Source: Verrucomicrobia bacterium ADurb.Bin018 (GTDB lineage: Bacteria; Verrucomicrobiota; Kiritimatiellia; CAIQIC01; Lenti-01). Taken from it: a DNA stretch of 40,528 bases. Both the position numbers and the translations under genes were made by a program. The stretch covers positions 1 through 40,528 of the forward strand of contig MWEZ01000005.1 in the NCBI GenBank assembly GCA_002071335.1, read 5' to 3'. The notes beneath the pieces are model-generated. The model worked only from the letters and a program-made list of their open reading frames with translations. It was not told the origin of the DNA and did no database searches. Positions within the stretch are counted from its first letter, which is position 1, and each line of letters starts with the position of its first letter. This document shows, in pieces, positions 1-9,004 of this stretch.

Positions 1-75
1 TGAAGATCGGCGGGGTTCTTCGCGGCGTTCTGCCGCGCTCTTCCGCCCTGCGGGTTTCGGGTGGGGGCGCGCGCG
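1..75. repeat. Left arm of 75-bp island-flanking inverted repeat
   Basis: Positions 1-75 are the exact reverse complement of 9005-9079: base i pairs with 9080-i. The match breaks at 76/9004. It may continue to the left of the window, because 9080 could also pair. The two arms enclose the AT-richer six-gene block. The arms are GC-rich and have no coding signal. Confidence 0.9.
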
Positions 76-771
76 GGAATGCGGTACGCGGCAGCTCGCC
101 GCGAGCCCAACCCCGCCTCCGATCCGCGCTCGGGCTACGCCCTCGCTTACGCGCGTCGTTCAAATCCGCCTGACGGCGGATTTCCAACGCCGCTTGTCCG
201 TCCGCGCCTTTCCAGGCCATTTTTCGGGCTCATTTCGGCGCTTTGGGGGCTAAAAATGCCCCCCGCGCCTGCATTTCACCCAAAAAATGGCCTCAAAAGG
301 CGCTGCAAGGCCGCCTGCAACTCGCCCCGAGTGTCCCGCTACGCGTGAAACTCGGGGCCACTTGCTTAACGGCGGCCTAGCCTGCCAGGCGCGGACTCTG
401 GACCGCGCCCGGCACCGTCCCGACCGCGCAGACGCGTTCGGGACTGGGGTCGCGCCTGACGGCGCTCCGCGGCATGGTCTCTCAATCCTCTAGGAATTTT
501 TAACAGCCCCCCGATTAAATCCGCTCCGCCCGCAACGCCCCCTTCGCACCTAAGAGCGCGAGGATCCCCGACCTCGGGGCCAGAAAAACGGCCGCGCCAC
601 TACGCCGCACCCGAGGCGGGCGCGGCTGAGGGCGCTGACCGCCTGCGGCGGTCGCCGTTTTTCCCGGCCCCTCAGTCGGTCGCGCTCTACGGTGCTCAAG
701 GGGCGCCGCGTGCTCCGCTCAACAGCCCCGGAGACAGCCCGAACCCTCCAGAAAACAGCCCTAAAACCGAG
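76..771. other. GC-rich stretch without genes
   Basis: About 700 bp of GC-rich DNA. Open frames exist on both strands, but they are short, Arg/Pro/Ala-rich, overlap one another and lack ribosome binding sites, so I call no gene. One hairpin is visible at 637-653 (GACCGCC, TGC loop, GGCGGTC), followed nine bases later by five T. It resembles a weak terminator on the plus strand, but no plus-strand gene precedes it. Confidence 0.6.
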
Positions 772-958
772 TTTTCCACAGTGTGGACAAAGTTTTTCCA
801 TTGTGTGGAAAACTGGCGAAAAGTTTTTCCATTGTGTGGAAAAATCGCCAAAACTTTTTTCCATTGTATGGAAAATATGGCCCGTTTTTTCCACAGTGTG
901 GAAAATATTTTTCCATAGCGTGGAAAAATCCCGAGAAAGTTTTCCATACTGTGGAAAA
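772..958. repeat. Seven-copy helically phased palindrome array (TTTTCCA-N5-TGGAAAA)
   Basis: Seven imperfect palindromes share a CCA-N5-TGG core flanked by T and A runs. Core centres are at 781, 803, 834, 866, 896, 918 and 949, so successive spacings are 22, 31, 32, 30, 22 and 31 bp. These are close to two or three turns of B-DNA, which places every site on the same face. The central five bases vary (CAGTG, TTGTG, TTGTA, TAGCG, TACTG), while the arms and spacing are kept. This suggests cooperative binding of a dimeric protein, as at iterons, parS-like sites or multi-operator promoters. The array lies just past the 3' end of the minus-strand island operon. Confidence 0.85.
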
Positions 959-1021
959 CCACGGCGCCAGGACGGTCAGAACAATGTCGGGATAATCATT
1001 TTTATTAGAGTTTCGGGGTGT

Positions 1022-1855
1022 TCACCTTGCATGTGAAAGGCCGAGCTCTTCAAATACAAGATTTGGAGGCTGTTCAAACGACCACCGAAAACTAATTCGA
1101 GCGCGATCCTTTTTTTCTTCTTTTTCTGTTAGAAATACCATTCTTGCGCCTGGATATTTCTCTCGGACCTCTTGGGTCAGCCTCCAATAAAACGCATCAA
1201 TATCTTTCAACTCTGGATAAAAATATTTTACAACAAATGCAGCATAATCGATCCGAAGTCTTTGGAAATATTCTTCCGTAAGACTAATTAAGTCCAGATC
1301 CCCATGCTCTGCGGTCAGCCTAGATCTTTTCCAGCCGCTATACTCTTTAACAAGCTGGGCCGCGCTGTGTGTGATTGATATTGTTATGCTGTGTGTTGAC
1401 TCGTTGCGTGAACAATGTCCGATGGGCAGGGCAAAATGTTGTGCGTAATTTCTAAAATCCATAAAGAATGCCGACGCCCATGATGTCTCACAGAACTTAC
1501 TCAGGAAGCTTTTATACTCCGCAAGCTTTGTCTGGTCTTTTCTGTACCGCTGCTTATAGGACACTTCAAAGTGTTCGATTACTCCATATGCCGAAGAAAG
1601 GAAATTGAACATAAGTCGATCAAAGGTCAGGTGGTCATCTTCTTTGCGAGGACCAGGCGCAATAAACTTCCGTTGGTGGGCCGACCACTCTCTGTAGTTC
1701 AGCTCAAGGATTTGGAAAAGCTTCAGACGGTTTTGCGCCTCCGTGAACTTATCTCGTAATTCAATATCCTTTTGCACCTCTTCATCTGTGAGCGGTCGTA
1801 TCTCTTTGAGATTATTTCGCGCGTTGTCCCAGGCCGCTAGTTGTGGTGCGCTCAT
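1022..1855 (-). CDS. Unknown protein with HEPN-type R-N-x3-H motif
   Basis: A 277-residue, charged, largely helical protein with no signal peptide or membrane segment. I do not recognise the full-length family. Residues 135-140 read RNYAQH, preceded by a hydrophobic helix (WASAFFMDF) and followed by ALPIGH. This fits the R-x4-6-H active-site motif of HEPN ribonucleases, including the polar Asn after the Arg. HEPN proteins commonly act as RNases in toxin-antitoxin and abortive-infection systems, so an RNA-cleaving effector is my inference. ATG start at 1855 follows an AAGAGG-type ribosome binding site. It is the last gene of the island operon, 22 bp after the PIN gene. Confidence 0.7.
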   Translation of the reverse strand: MSAPQLAAWDNARNNLKEIRPLTDEEVQKDIELRDKFTEAQNRLKLFQILELNYREWSAHQRKFIAPGPRKEDDHLTFDRLMFNFLSSAYGVIEHFEVSYKQRYRKDQTKLAEYKSFLSKFCETSWASAFFMDFRNYAQHFALPIGHCSRNESTHSITISITHSAAQLVKEYSGWKRSRLTAEHGDLDLISLTEEYFQRLRIDYAAFVVKYFYPELKDIDAFYWRLTQEVREKYPGARMVFLTEKEEKKDRARISFRWSFEQPPNLVFEELGLSHAR

Positions 1856-1877
1856 AAATCCTCTTTATAGTATTACG

Positions 1878-2603
1878 CTAAGCATCTTGGCATTTACTAA
1901 TTTCACCCAAGGCCCAATTCCAATTTTTACACAGGATGGCGCCGCGTGAAATAAGTTCCTTGTCGATAGGGGGCTTAGGGTATTTGGGGCCGTCGAAGAA
2001 ATCCTCTGAATTTGATGTGAGTAATATTCTTTTGCGGCAGTTGGATCCCGTGGTGAGATTGTCGAACAGTTCCATCGTATGCTCATAGACAACACAATCT
2101 GCCACCTTGCCTTTTCTCGCCGGCGGAATGCAGGAAAGGGCTCGACTTGTTGCGCGCATTGACGGGGCATTTTCATTATGGAGCAATAAGCTAGTTGATA
2201 AAATCCGCTCGCTTACATCATAAAAATATTTTGCAGTCCTTTCCACGGGGAAAGAAAGGGATGGCATAACCTCTCCATGTGCGGCAGCCGCCGTTTTAAT
2301 ATTTTGATAAGCGCGCCCCGCTTCTGAAATGAAACCCTCTAACTCTGTTCGTGTGGCGGGAGCGTTTCTGTGCCACTCATCCGATACAGGTGGCGGGCAA
2401 ATAATCGTTACCTTTTGAGCGCTGACCAGCGCTTCAATCCTATATACTGCCGCAAGGGTCCGGGCGATGTCTTTTTCGTTAGTGGCTCGCATCGGAAGTC
2501 TAATAATGTCTATTAGTGCGCATGTATCACATACGAGTACATGTGACCCGTTAGCAGATATAATCTGCGCTGCGTCATGAATTGAAATTGGCGAGGGCGG
2601 CAT
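1878..2603 (-). CDS. PIN-domain ribonuclease-like protein
   Basis: A 241-residue cytoplasmic protein. The N-terminus carries a beta strand ending in the first PIN aspartate (HVLVCDTCALIDI, D26). A middle acidic residue follows (PPPVSDEWHRN, E76), then a conserved acidic helix (KVADCVVYE, D169 and E174) and a final strand LLTSNSEDF (D201). This order matches the metal-binding acid cluster of PIN nucleases, which cleave RNA. At 241 residues it is longer than VapC toxins (about 130) and closer to the larger stand-alone PIN-like proteins of defence loci. The ATG directly abuts the upstream stop (TAA then ATG, no gap), so it is probably translationally coupled to the preceding gene. Its substrate is unknown. 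Confidence 0.75.
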   Translation of the reverse strand: MPPSPISIHDAAQIISANGSHVLVCDTCALIDIIRLPMRATNEKDIARTLAAVYRIEALVSAQKVTIICPPPVSDEWHRNAPATRTELEGFISEAGRAYQNIKTAAAAHGEVMPSLSFPVERTAKYFYDVSERILSTSLLLHNENAPSMRATSRALSCIPPARKGKVADCVVYEHTMELFDNLTTGSNCRKRILLTSNSEDFFDGPKYPKPPIDKELISRGAILCKNWNWALGEISKCQDA

Positions 2604-3245
2604 TTATTTGCCGAGGTAATGCTTTAGCAAGCCCACCTCTTGTTCATACTCAATTGCCATTGCTTCTGCGGTATCTGCATCCCAACCATCCTCTTCAACA
2701 AGCAACCGGGCTAAACTAGAAGAATGAAGATTGTCATTATTTCTGACCACCGCGATGATAAACTCATACCATCGTTCTTTATCGTTAGGGTGAGAGGTGC
2801 CCGTTGATTTATTGGCAAGTGCGGAAAAAGTATGAAACTTCTTGGCGGTGTCAGGCGACACCCAGTTTTCAAGCGTAGCCTGCCCGGACGAGCGTATCAC
2901 GCGCAAATTCATTTTTTCAGCGACTGGCCTAATGCATTTATCATCAAATTCATCTAAAATATAATTGTACTGATCATGCTTTAGTTCGCTGACATCTCTA
3001 GGCACGATATTGGATACATACATGACACTTTCATCCCTTGCTACCAAAGCCACGAGCGCCGCGGGCCTTTCTCCCTCTGGCGTACAAACAAAATAATAGA
3101 ATTTGTCCTCGGTTGCCGACGGCGTATCTTCTTCCGCTTTTCTGTCGCGTATCCAGCCGGCGGGGAGTGTGCGCTCAAGACCAGCCAAGAATTCTTTGCG
3201 CATATTTGTGTCCACTTCAATTTCGAGATCCTTAAATACTTTCAC
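2604..3245 (-). CDS. Unknown protein coupled to PIN nuclease gene
   Basis: A 213-residue soluble protein I cannot place in a family. The N-terminal half is alpha/beta with strands such as FYYFVCTP and ALVALVARD. The C-terminal third (RWYEFIIAVVRNNDNL... EEDGWDADTAEAMAIEYEQEVGLLKHYL) is helical and acidic. It starts with GTG at 3245, preceded by an AGGGGA ribosome binding site about eight bases away. The stop codon touches the ATG of the PIN gene, and the restriction-modification gene ends 13 bp upstream. Tight coupling to a nuclease suggests a partner role (antitoxin, sensor or adaptor), but nothing in the sequence proves it. Confidence 0.65.
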   Translation of the reverse strand: MKVFKDLEIEVDTNMRKEFLAGLERTLPAGWIRDRKAEEDTPSATEDKFYYFVCTPEGERPAALVALVARDESVMYVSNIVPRDVSELKHDQYNYILDEFDDKCIRPVAEKMNLRVIRSSGQATLENWVSPDTAKKFHTFSALANKSTGTSHPNDKERWYEFIIAVVRNNDNLHSSSLARLLVEEDGWDADTAEAMAIEYEQEVGLLKHYLGK

Positions 3246-3258
3246 CGGATTCCCCTTT

Positions 3259-6030
3259 CTATTCTCTTATGGTCTGTCTTATCCGCGTCCGCTTCTTTGC
3301 CTTTTCGGGAAAAAGAGTGGTTCTGGATTGGTAAAGGGAGAAAAGAAATTCGAGGCGGGCGCGTTCGGTGTCAAAGGGGGCAGAGCGATAGGCGCGATCT
3401 ACGGCTCGGTCGAGCGAGGCGTGGGCTTTGGCAAGGCCGAGGGGCATGGTGACGGGATCGTAAAGGTCGGCGAGAGCGGCGCCGCTGGCCTGGTGTTTGG
3501 CGCGCTCATCCAAGACCGCTTGCGCGCAACGCTCGATTTCCGCGCGGCGCGCAGGTGTTTCTTGTGGCAGCACAAAAGTATGAAATACGGCCGGTGAATA
3601 GCTGTATCGGGATTCAAGTCTCCCTGCAACTTGACGCATCCATGCCATGTGCATGGCCGAAGTCAGAATCCCGAAAAGATAAGGCGTCGCATTGGGCAGA
3701 ACATATAGCTTGTTGCTGGCGATGATTGATTTGTCGTTATAGCCGATTGGAATGTAGAATCGCCGTTCGGATGATACTTCGGGGATGACCAAGTAATCGC
3801 TTTCAGGCTGGCGAATCTGCGTGAAGACGGCGGGTCGGCGGGCATCAGCCTGGACGGACTTGGTTGGACTCTTGGCGCGAAATTTGGCAACCGCGTTAAT
3901 CCGCTCCATGATTTCGGGCATTTGGCGAAGCTTGGCGGGCGGCGCATCCACAAGCCAAAGACAATATCTCTTGCCGTTGTTTATGAATTCGTCAGCGCCC
4001 ATGTATTGGCGGATGAATTCTGCGGCTTCTGGATATTTTCCAACTAGAACTTTCCGCTCATCTTCGCTGAAAATCAGATTCCCCCCATCGGTCGGCTGGC
4101 TGCCCTTTGAAAGGTCGGGATATTCGCTGTTCAAATTGTGCCCGCGCGACTGAATGAAGATGTCAAGCGCATCCACAAGATATGCGTTAATTCGCTTGGG
4201 GTTGCTAACAACCGGTTCTCCGCTTTCGTTTTCATAGGTGAAAAGGATTTTTCGCGGTCGGTCGTTTAGGGAAAATCCAACAACAACAACAGACACATGG
4301 GCCTTGCCTCTGGCTTCGCTTTCCCATGGAAAGGTATGGTGAGCAAAGTTGATTATTACTTTGTACTTCTCGAAAAGCATCTGCCACAACGGGGCGACGG
4401 TTTCGCCTTGGCAAATGGAATTCGTGGACACAAAGGCGCATTCAATGTCGGTTCCCTGTATATATTTTGCGGCGAGCTTGTACCAACAAGTGACAAAATC
4501 GAGTTTTCCCGTTTTGGGATCGTCGGCGAAAACGACTTTCATGTCGTCTTGCTGTTCGGGACTTCGCCATTGATGCCCGACAAAAGGGGGATTCCCCATG
4601 ACATAGGAACATTCTTTGGGCGGGAGAAGCTTGGCCCAGTCGGTGCGAAGGGCGTTGGCGTGGAGTATGGCTGCGGATTTCGTCAGAGGCAGGCGAATAA
4701 GCGGCTTGCCGAGCTTTTCGGCGAGGTCGCGGTTCATAAGGTGATCCATCAGCCACATTGCCACTTCGGCGATGCGGGCGGGCCATTCGTCGATTTCGAT
4801 GCCGAAAAACTGGTCCACATTTACGCGGGCGATGTGCGAGATGTCGAAAACGGTCTGTCCCTGATGGAGGGCGAAAAGGAGTTCGTTTTCGATGGCGCGG
4901 ATTTCGCGGTAGGAAATCACGAGGAAATTGCCGCACCCACACGCGGGATCCATGAATTTAAGCGAAGCGAGCTGGTCATGGAGCCGATTCAGCGCGGCGT
5001 GGTTTGTCCCTGCCTTTTTTAACTGTGCCTGCAAGTCGTCGAGAAACAGCGGCCGGATGACCTTTAGAATGTTGGCCTCGGAGGTGTAGTGGGCGCCGAT
5101 CTGGCGACGGGCGCGGGGTTCCATGACGCCTTGAAAAAGCGCACCGAAGACGGCGGGCGAGATGCGCGACCAGTCGAAACGGGTTGCCTCAAGTAGCGCC
5201 TCGCGCATGTTCGTGCTGAAGTGGGCGACAGTCAGCGGCGAGGCGAAAAGCCCCCCGTTTACATACGGGAGTCCAGCGAGGGATTCATCGAGAGTAGATT
5301 GCCGTTGGTCGCGCGGGGTGTTTAGCGTATCAAAGAACTCGGCAAGTCGAGACCCAAGGTCTTTGCCGTCGGGAGTCGAATCGTTTACGAGGTTGTCGAA
5401 TGCGCTTGCATCAAAGATGCCTGTGTCGTTCGCAAAAAGGCAAAAGAGCAGCCGAACGAGATACACTTGGCGCTGATGGTCGGGATAGCCCGCATCTTCC
5501 AGCGTGTCGCACAGGTTCGCCATAAGTTCGGCGGCCTTAATATTGACGGCTGGCTCCTCGGCGAAGGTATGCTGCTTATATCCGGCGATGAACGCAAAGT
5601 GTTTGATTTTGCGATGGAATTCCTTTAGCGGGAAGTCGGCGACAAGGCGCTCGTCGGCTTCAAGGTCATAAAGCTGTATGCGCGCAAAGTCGGTGACGAC
5701 GATATATTGCGGGACTTCGGCTTGGCGGCCTTCGCGGGTCAGGTCTTGGACATAGTCGAAGGCCTGGCCCTTGGCTTTTTCCAAGTCCCGCCCAGCGGAT
5801 TTATGCTCGGCAAGAAGACGGCCTTTCCAGAAAAGATCGATCCGGTTATAGGTCCCTTGGATAGACCGGACGGGCTCCTCGAAGCTGGCGACGGCGCGGC
5901 GGTTTAGGCCGAACACATTAAAGAAGGCGTCCCAAAATGACTTTGCCTCGGCGGTCTCTCGGGTTTCATCGGCCCACTCTCGGGAGAAGGCGACGGCGCG
6001 GGCCTTGATTTCATTCCAGCTCAACGGCAT
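3259..6030 (-). CDS. MmeI-like restriction-modification enzyme (nuclease-methyltransferase fusion)
   Basis: A 923-residue protein that joins cleavage and N6-adenine methylation in one chain, as in Type IIL (MmeI-family) enzymes. The N-terminal nuclease has D65-x9-E75-x-K77 (RIDLFWKG then LLAEHKSAG), the D-x9-ExK layout of MmeI. The methyltransferase core follows: motif X-like RRQIGAHYTSE (309-319), SAM-binding motif I DPACGCGNF (361-369) and catalytic motif IV NPPFVG (480-485). The remaining about 400 residues would be target recognition and coupling. Such enzymes need SAM and recognise asymmetric sites, methylating one strand. All catalytic motifs are intact. The gene begins 71 bp after the kinase gene and lacks a clear Shine-Dalgarno sequence. 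A TATAAC hexamer lies just upstream, so it may have its own promoter. Confidence 0.93.
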   Translation of the reverse strand: MPLSWNEIKARAVAFSREWADETRETAEAKSFWDAFFNVFGLNRRAVASFEEPVRSIQGTYNRIDLFWKGRLLAEHKSAGRDLEKAKGQAFDYVQDLTREGRQAEVPQYIVVTDFARIQLYDLEADERLVADFPLKEFHRKIKHFAFIAGYKQHTFAEEPAVNIKAAELMANLCDTLEDAGYPDHQRQVYLVRLLFCLFANDTGIFDASAFDNLVNDSTPDGKDLGSRLAEFFDTLNTPRDQRQSTLDESLAGLPYVNGGLFASPLTVAHFSTNMREALLEATRFDWSRISPAVFGALFQGVMEPRARRQIGAHYTSEANILKVIRPLFLDDLQAQLKKAGTNHAALNRLHDQLASLKFMDPACGCGNFLVISYREIRAIENELLFALHQGQTVFDISHIARVNVDQFFGIEIDEWPARIAEVAMWLMDHLMNRDLAEKLGKPLIRLPLTKSAAILHANALRTDWAKLLPPKECSYVMGNPPFVGHQWRSPEQQDDMKVVFADDPKTGKLDFVTCWYKLAAKYIQGTDIECAFVSTNSICQGETVAPLWQMLFEKYKVIINFAHHTFPWESEARGKAHVSVVVVGFSLNDRPRKILFTYENESGEPVVSNPKRINAYLVDALDIFIQSRGHNLNSEYPDLSKGSQPTDGGNLIFSEDERKVLVGKYPEAAEFIRQYMGADEFINNGKRYCLWLVDAPPAKLRQMPEIMERINAVAKFRAKSPTKSVQADARRPAVFTQIRQPESDYLVIPEVSSERRFYIPIGYNDKSIIASNKLYVLPNATPYLFGILTSAMHMAWMRQVAGRLESRYSYSPAVFHTFVLPQETPARRAEIERCAQAVLDERAKHQASGAALADLYDPVTMPLGLAKAHASLDRAVDRAYRSAPFDTERARLEFLFSLYQSRTTLFPEKAKKRTRIRQTIRE

Positions 6031-6101
6031 GGGAAGAAAAATATCAGGTTATAGGGGGTTTGCATAGGCTGTGTAGCAAGTCTTATCACAATGGGTATCG
6101 C

Positions 6102-8405
6102 TCAGGCAGAGGGCAGCCCATCCTCCGCGATTTTCTTTCGCGTAGACTTTTTATCCTCGGAAGATTTCTTCATGGTCTCGCCCATTTCTATATTTCCTAA
6201 AGCGCAGTAGACTTGCCCCATTTTCCAATCGGGCTCTGACCTCAGAGGCGCGAGTTGGGAGGCCTTTTGCATATTGTTAATTGCTTCATCATTCAGCCCA
6301 GCTAGATATTTCGCCAGCCCCCTGTAATACGGTACCAGCCAATTGCGGGGATGCTTTGCCTCAGCTTCCACGAATAGTGCTTCCGCTTCTTTGTGCCGGT
6401 TCATTCGCGCATATAGTTCTGCCAAGTAGCAATATTCTTCAACCTGTGTATTCTCTCTCCTGACTGCTTTCTCGAAATAATCGATTGATTGCGGCACCAC
6501 AATTCTTTTCCCGCTTTTATCAACAACCCATCCGTCAGCAATGGCCATCGCCATCGTACGATTGAGCATTATTGAATCATTAAGCTCAGGCATCCACTTT
6601 ATGCAATAGTCGACACACTCTTTATATGATCCTGTTTCCAACAATAATCGACCGATTTGACTTATCGCAAGTTGGCCGTGCACATTTCCCTTGCCGGCCA
6701 TATTTACCACCTCCTTAAATTCGTCGGCGGCATTTTCATATAGCTCTAGTTTCAATAATACTGAGGCTAATGTATATCTCGCGGACAGAAATCTGGGGTT
6801 CTGGTGTTTGGCTTCGGTCAAATACCTTAAAGCCATTTTCATATAGTCTGTATATTGGTTCCAATCTTGCTCGCCGTATTCATCTGCCAGACGAATCATG
6901 ACGGCCGCCGCCTCTTCAAGTGAGTGGACATTTCTTCCACCCTTAAGGCGGGCTTCCAGATAATGCAAAGCATCTGAAAGCTTGTTCTGGGATTGGAGAG
7001 CTATTACATAGTTTCCAAGTAGATCCTTGTCGGTTGGGCTCTTCTTAAGCCCGGCCGCGCATATTTGCTCGGCTGCAACCGAATCATGATTATGCAGTAA
7101 GGCCAATGAGTAGTTTACATAGTATTCTGCGGGAAGATCGTTCATTCTTGCGAGGGGCTCAAAGATATTTACAGCCTCTTTTGCCCTCATACATTTTACT
7201 AAACAAGTCGCATAGTTTAGGGCGATGGTGTGTCCCATATTCCACTTTGCGTCCGGGTTAGCAATTTCAGGATCATATAGTGGCGCAAGGATGTCTTTGG
7301 CCTTTCCCCATTGTCCGAGTGCGATCAAAGCCTCACACTCTTCAATGTATGGCATTATATTGACCAGATCGACTACTCCGCATGGAGCATTATCTTTTCT
7401 AATATCTACAGTCTTATGAAATTCACCGCGGCCAATTGCTGGCCGAAACTGGCGCATTTTAGGACTACTCTCTGAAATATCAATGCGCCGCTTGTTGGCA
7501 ACTCGGCCGACCTCCCCGAGAAGTTCCTCATAGTTCTGGAATCGCTCGTTTGGTTCTTTTAGCAGGCACCGCTCAATAATTCTTTCAAGTCCAAGATTTG
7601 TTCGGCGGAATAATCCAGCACCAAGTCCGGGCGCTTTGTCGCGCAGATGATGTGTTGCAATTTCCCCTACAGTTCGTCCCGTGAACGGCGGCTTCCCGCT
7701 TTCCAGTTCATACATAATACATCCAAGGCTATAAATATCCGAACGGAAATCGATTTCGTGTTGGCCGAGAATCTGCTCTGGCGATGCATAATATATGGTT
7801 CCGAGGAATGATCCCGCTTGCGTTGCCCCTGGACGATCGATATTCCCCGCCGTCATCGTTTCGTTAGTGCACTTACGCAATTGCCTTTCGACAAGCTTGG
7901 CAAGACCCCAGTCGGAAATATAGGCCAATCCTTTTTCGTCATGAAGGATGTTCTCTGGCTTAAGGTCTCGATGCACGGATTTATGTTTCTTCTCAACCCA
8001 GTCCAGGGTGTGCAACACGCGGGCAATCGCGCTATACACAAAAGCGGGGGAGCAATCGCCTGCGCGCATTCTGCTGCGGAGTGTTCCGCCTTGCATCCAC
8101 GGCGAGCAGAGGCAGGGTATTTCATTCAGCCGGGCTAAGCAGATGGCCTCCACCACGCCCGTCGATTCAGACAGCGTAAAACACAGCTTTAATTCATCAA
8201 TAAACCTTCGCCATGCCAGATCATTTTCCATTAACTCAGGCCGGATAAGCTTGACCGCATAAGCGGTTTCATTTTCGGAATGTACGATTTTCAGACAGGT
8301 TCCCATCCCCCCGGCCATGATGTCCGCAACGCGGAAATTAGGCGTGGCTGTCCCTGCTGCTCCTGACAATTCAGGTAATATAATATTATCGCCTATTTTC
8401 ACCAT
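6102..8405 (-). CDS. Ser/Thr protein kinase with C-terminal TPR domain
   Basis: A 767-residue cytoplasmic Hanks-type kinase. The sequence shows a glycine-rich loop (MAGGMGT, 30-36), the ATP lysine K52 (YAVKLI), the catalytic loop HRDLKPEN (145-152; D147), a metal-binding DWG in place of DFG (165-167) and an activation-segment SPE in place of APE (YYASPEQIL). Key residues are present, so the kinase should be active. From about residue 350 to 740 the protein is a run of TPR-like helical hairpins, typical of protein-protein sensing scaffolds. There is no transmembrane helix, unlike PknB-type receptors. It lies 11 bp after the HEPN-like gene, so the two are probably co-transcribed. The context suggests a phosphorylation-controlled defence or abortive-infection module. 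The kinase substrate cannot be read from the sequence. Confidence 0.93.
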   Translation of the reverse strand: MVKIGDNIILPELSGAAGTATPNFRVADIMAGGMGTCLKIVHSENETAYAVKLIRPELMENDLAWRRFIDELKLCFTLSESTGVVEAICLARLNEIPCLCSPWMQGGTLRSRMRAGDCSPAFVYSAIARVLHTLDWVEKKHKSVHRDLKPENILHDEKGLAYISDWGLAKLVERQLRKCTNETMTAGNIDRPGATQAGSFLGTIYYASPEQILGQHEIDFRSDIYSLGCIMYELESGKPPFTGRTVGEIATHHLRDKAPGLGAGLFRRTNLGLERIIERCLLKEPNERFQNYEELLGEVGRVANKRRIDISESSPKMRQFRPAIGRGEFHKTVDIRKDNAPCGVVDLVNIMPYIEECEALIALGQWGKAKDILAPLYDPEIANPDAKWNMGHTIALNYATCLVKCMRAKEAVNIFEPLARMNDLPAEYYVNYSLALLHNHDSVAAEQICAAGLKKSPTDKDLLGNYVIALQSQNKLSDALHYLEARLKGGRNVHSLEEAAAVMIRLADEYGEQDWNQYTDYMKMALRYLTEAKHQNPRFLSARYTLASVLLKLELYENAADEFKEVVNMAGKGNVHGQLAISQIGRLLLETGSYKECVDYCIKWMPELNDSIMLNRTMAMAIADGWVVDKSGKRIVVPQSIDYFEKAVRRENTQVEEYCYLAELYARMNRHKEAEALFVEAEAKHPRNWLVPYYRGLAKYLAGLNDEAINNMQKASQLAPLRSEPDWKMGQVYCALGNIEMGETMKKSSEDKKSTRKKIAEDGLPSA

Positions 8406-8416
8406 TCTTCTCTGGT

Positions 8417-8908
8417 TTAGTCGGGGATCGGTGGATTAGACGCGGTTGCGAAATACTTTTCAATTGCCACAATCAACCAATAGGCGTTGTCAGCCTCATT
8501 TTCGGCGATTTTAATCTCACCTCTATCATGGAATGCCTTTTCATGGACCAATTCTTTGCGGCATTTCCGGAGCCTCTCAACCGCATCTAGAATCGCCTCT
8601 TCAGTACAACCAAGAATCTCAAGCCCTTCTTTATAGCTAAAATCTCTATCATGCTTCTTGGCTTTCTGTGCGCCATTCTTGCGTACTATTTTCAGATGAA
8701 GAAAGGCGGTTAACCAAATGCTCGCAAATACTATGGTGACGAACGCCTGCTTAAGTGAGTTGCGCTCGGGATCGACAGATATGATCCACCCTTCGCTCCC
8801 ATCGCTCTTTGGCTTGCGGCCAGAGGCGATATATTTCTGCATTTTTCCGTGTGCATCCCGCGCAATGGCTTTATAGGTCTCAACATTCGTATTCAGTAGG
8901 CGGCTCAT
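8417..8908 (-). CDS. HEPN-like small protein, first gene of island operon
   Basis: A 163-residue, helix-rich protein. A hydrophobic helix (AFVTIVFASIWLTAFLHL, about 55-72) is followed by a basic stretch and a C-terminal helix pair with R117-x4-H122 (CRKELVHEK). That matches the general R-x4-6-H HEPN signature in the right place, although the residue after Arg is Lys rather than the usual Asn, Asp or His. HEPN proteins are RNases or RNA-binding partners. The ATG at 8908 has AAGGA close upstream. It is the promoter-proximal gene and lies 11 bp before the kinase gene, which makes it a plausible kinase target or effector. The fold assignment is moderate, the function inferred. Confidence 0.65.
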   Translation of the reverse strand: MSRLLNTNVETYKAIARDAHGKMQKYIASGRKPKSDGSEGWIISVDPERNSLKQAFVTIVFASIWLTAFLHLKIVRKNGAQKAKKHDRDFSYKEGLEILGCTEEAILDAVERLRKCRKELVHEKAFHDRGEIKIAENEADNAYWLIVAIEKYFATASNPPIPD

Positions 8909-9004
8909 TTTCCTTATGCACTCAGTCAGTTATCCCCGGCAGTTTCCGGCGTTTTTTCATTTTTGGCTAGAGTAAAAGCACAAGACAGTTAGAGAAAGTG
9001 AAGA
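8909..9004 (-). promoter_or_regulatory. Probable leader/promoter region of island operon
   Basis: This 96-bp AT-richer gap between the first island gene and the right inverted-repeat arm is the only place left for the operon promoter. Reading the minus strand there are weak hexamers (TTGTGC, and GATAAC nearer the gene), but none makes a convincing pair. I mark the region, not a specific promoter. Confidence 0.35.

Noticed and set aside
772-958. CRISPR array
   Set aside because: Units are short palindromes with spacers of only about 5-15 bp and no cas genes; spacing follows helical phase instead.
3259-8405. BREX or Pgl system (kinase plus methyltransferase)
   Set aside because: The methyltransferase carries its own nuclease domain as in MmeI, and no PglZ, PglY or Lon-like gene is present.
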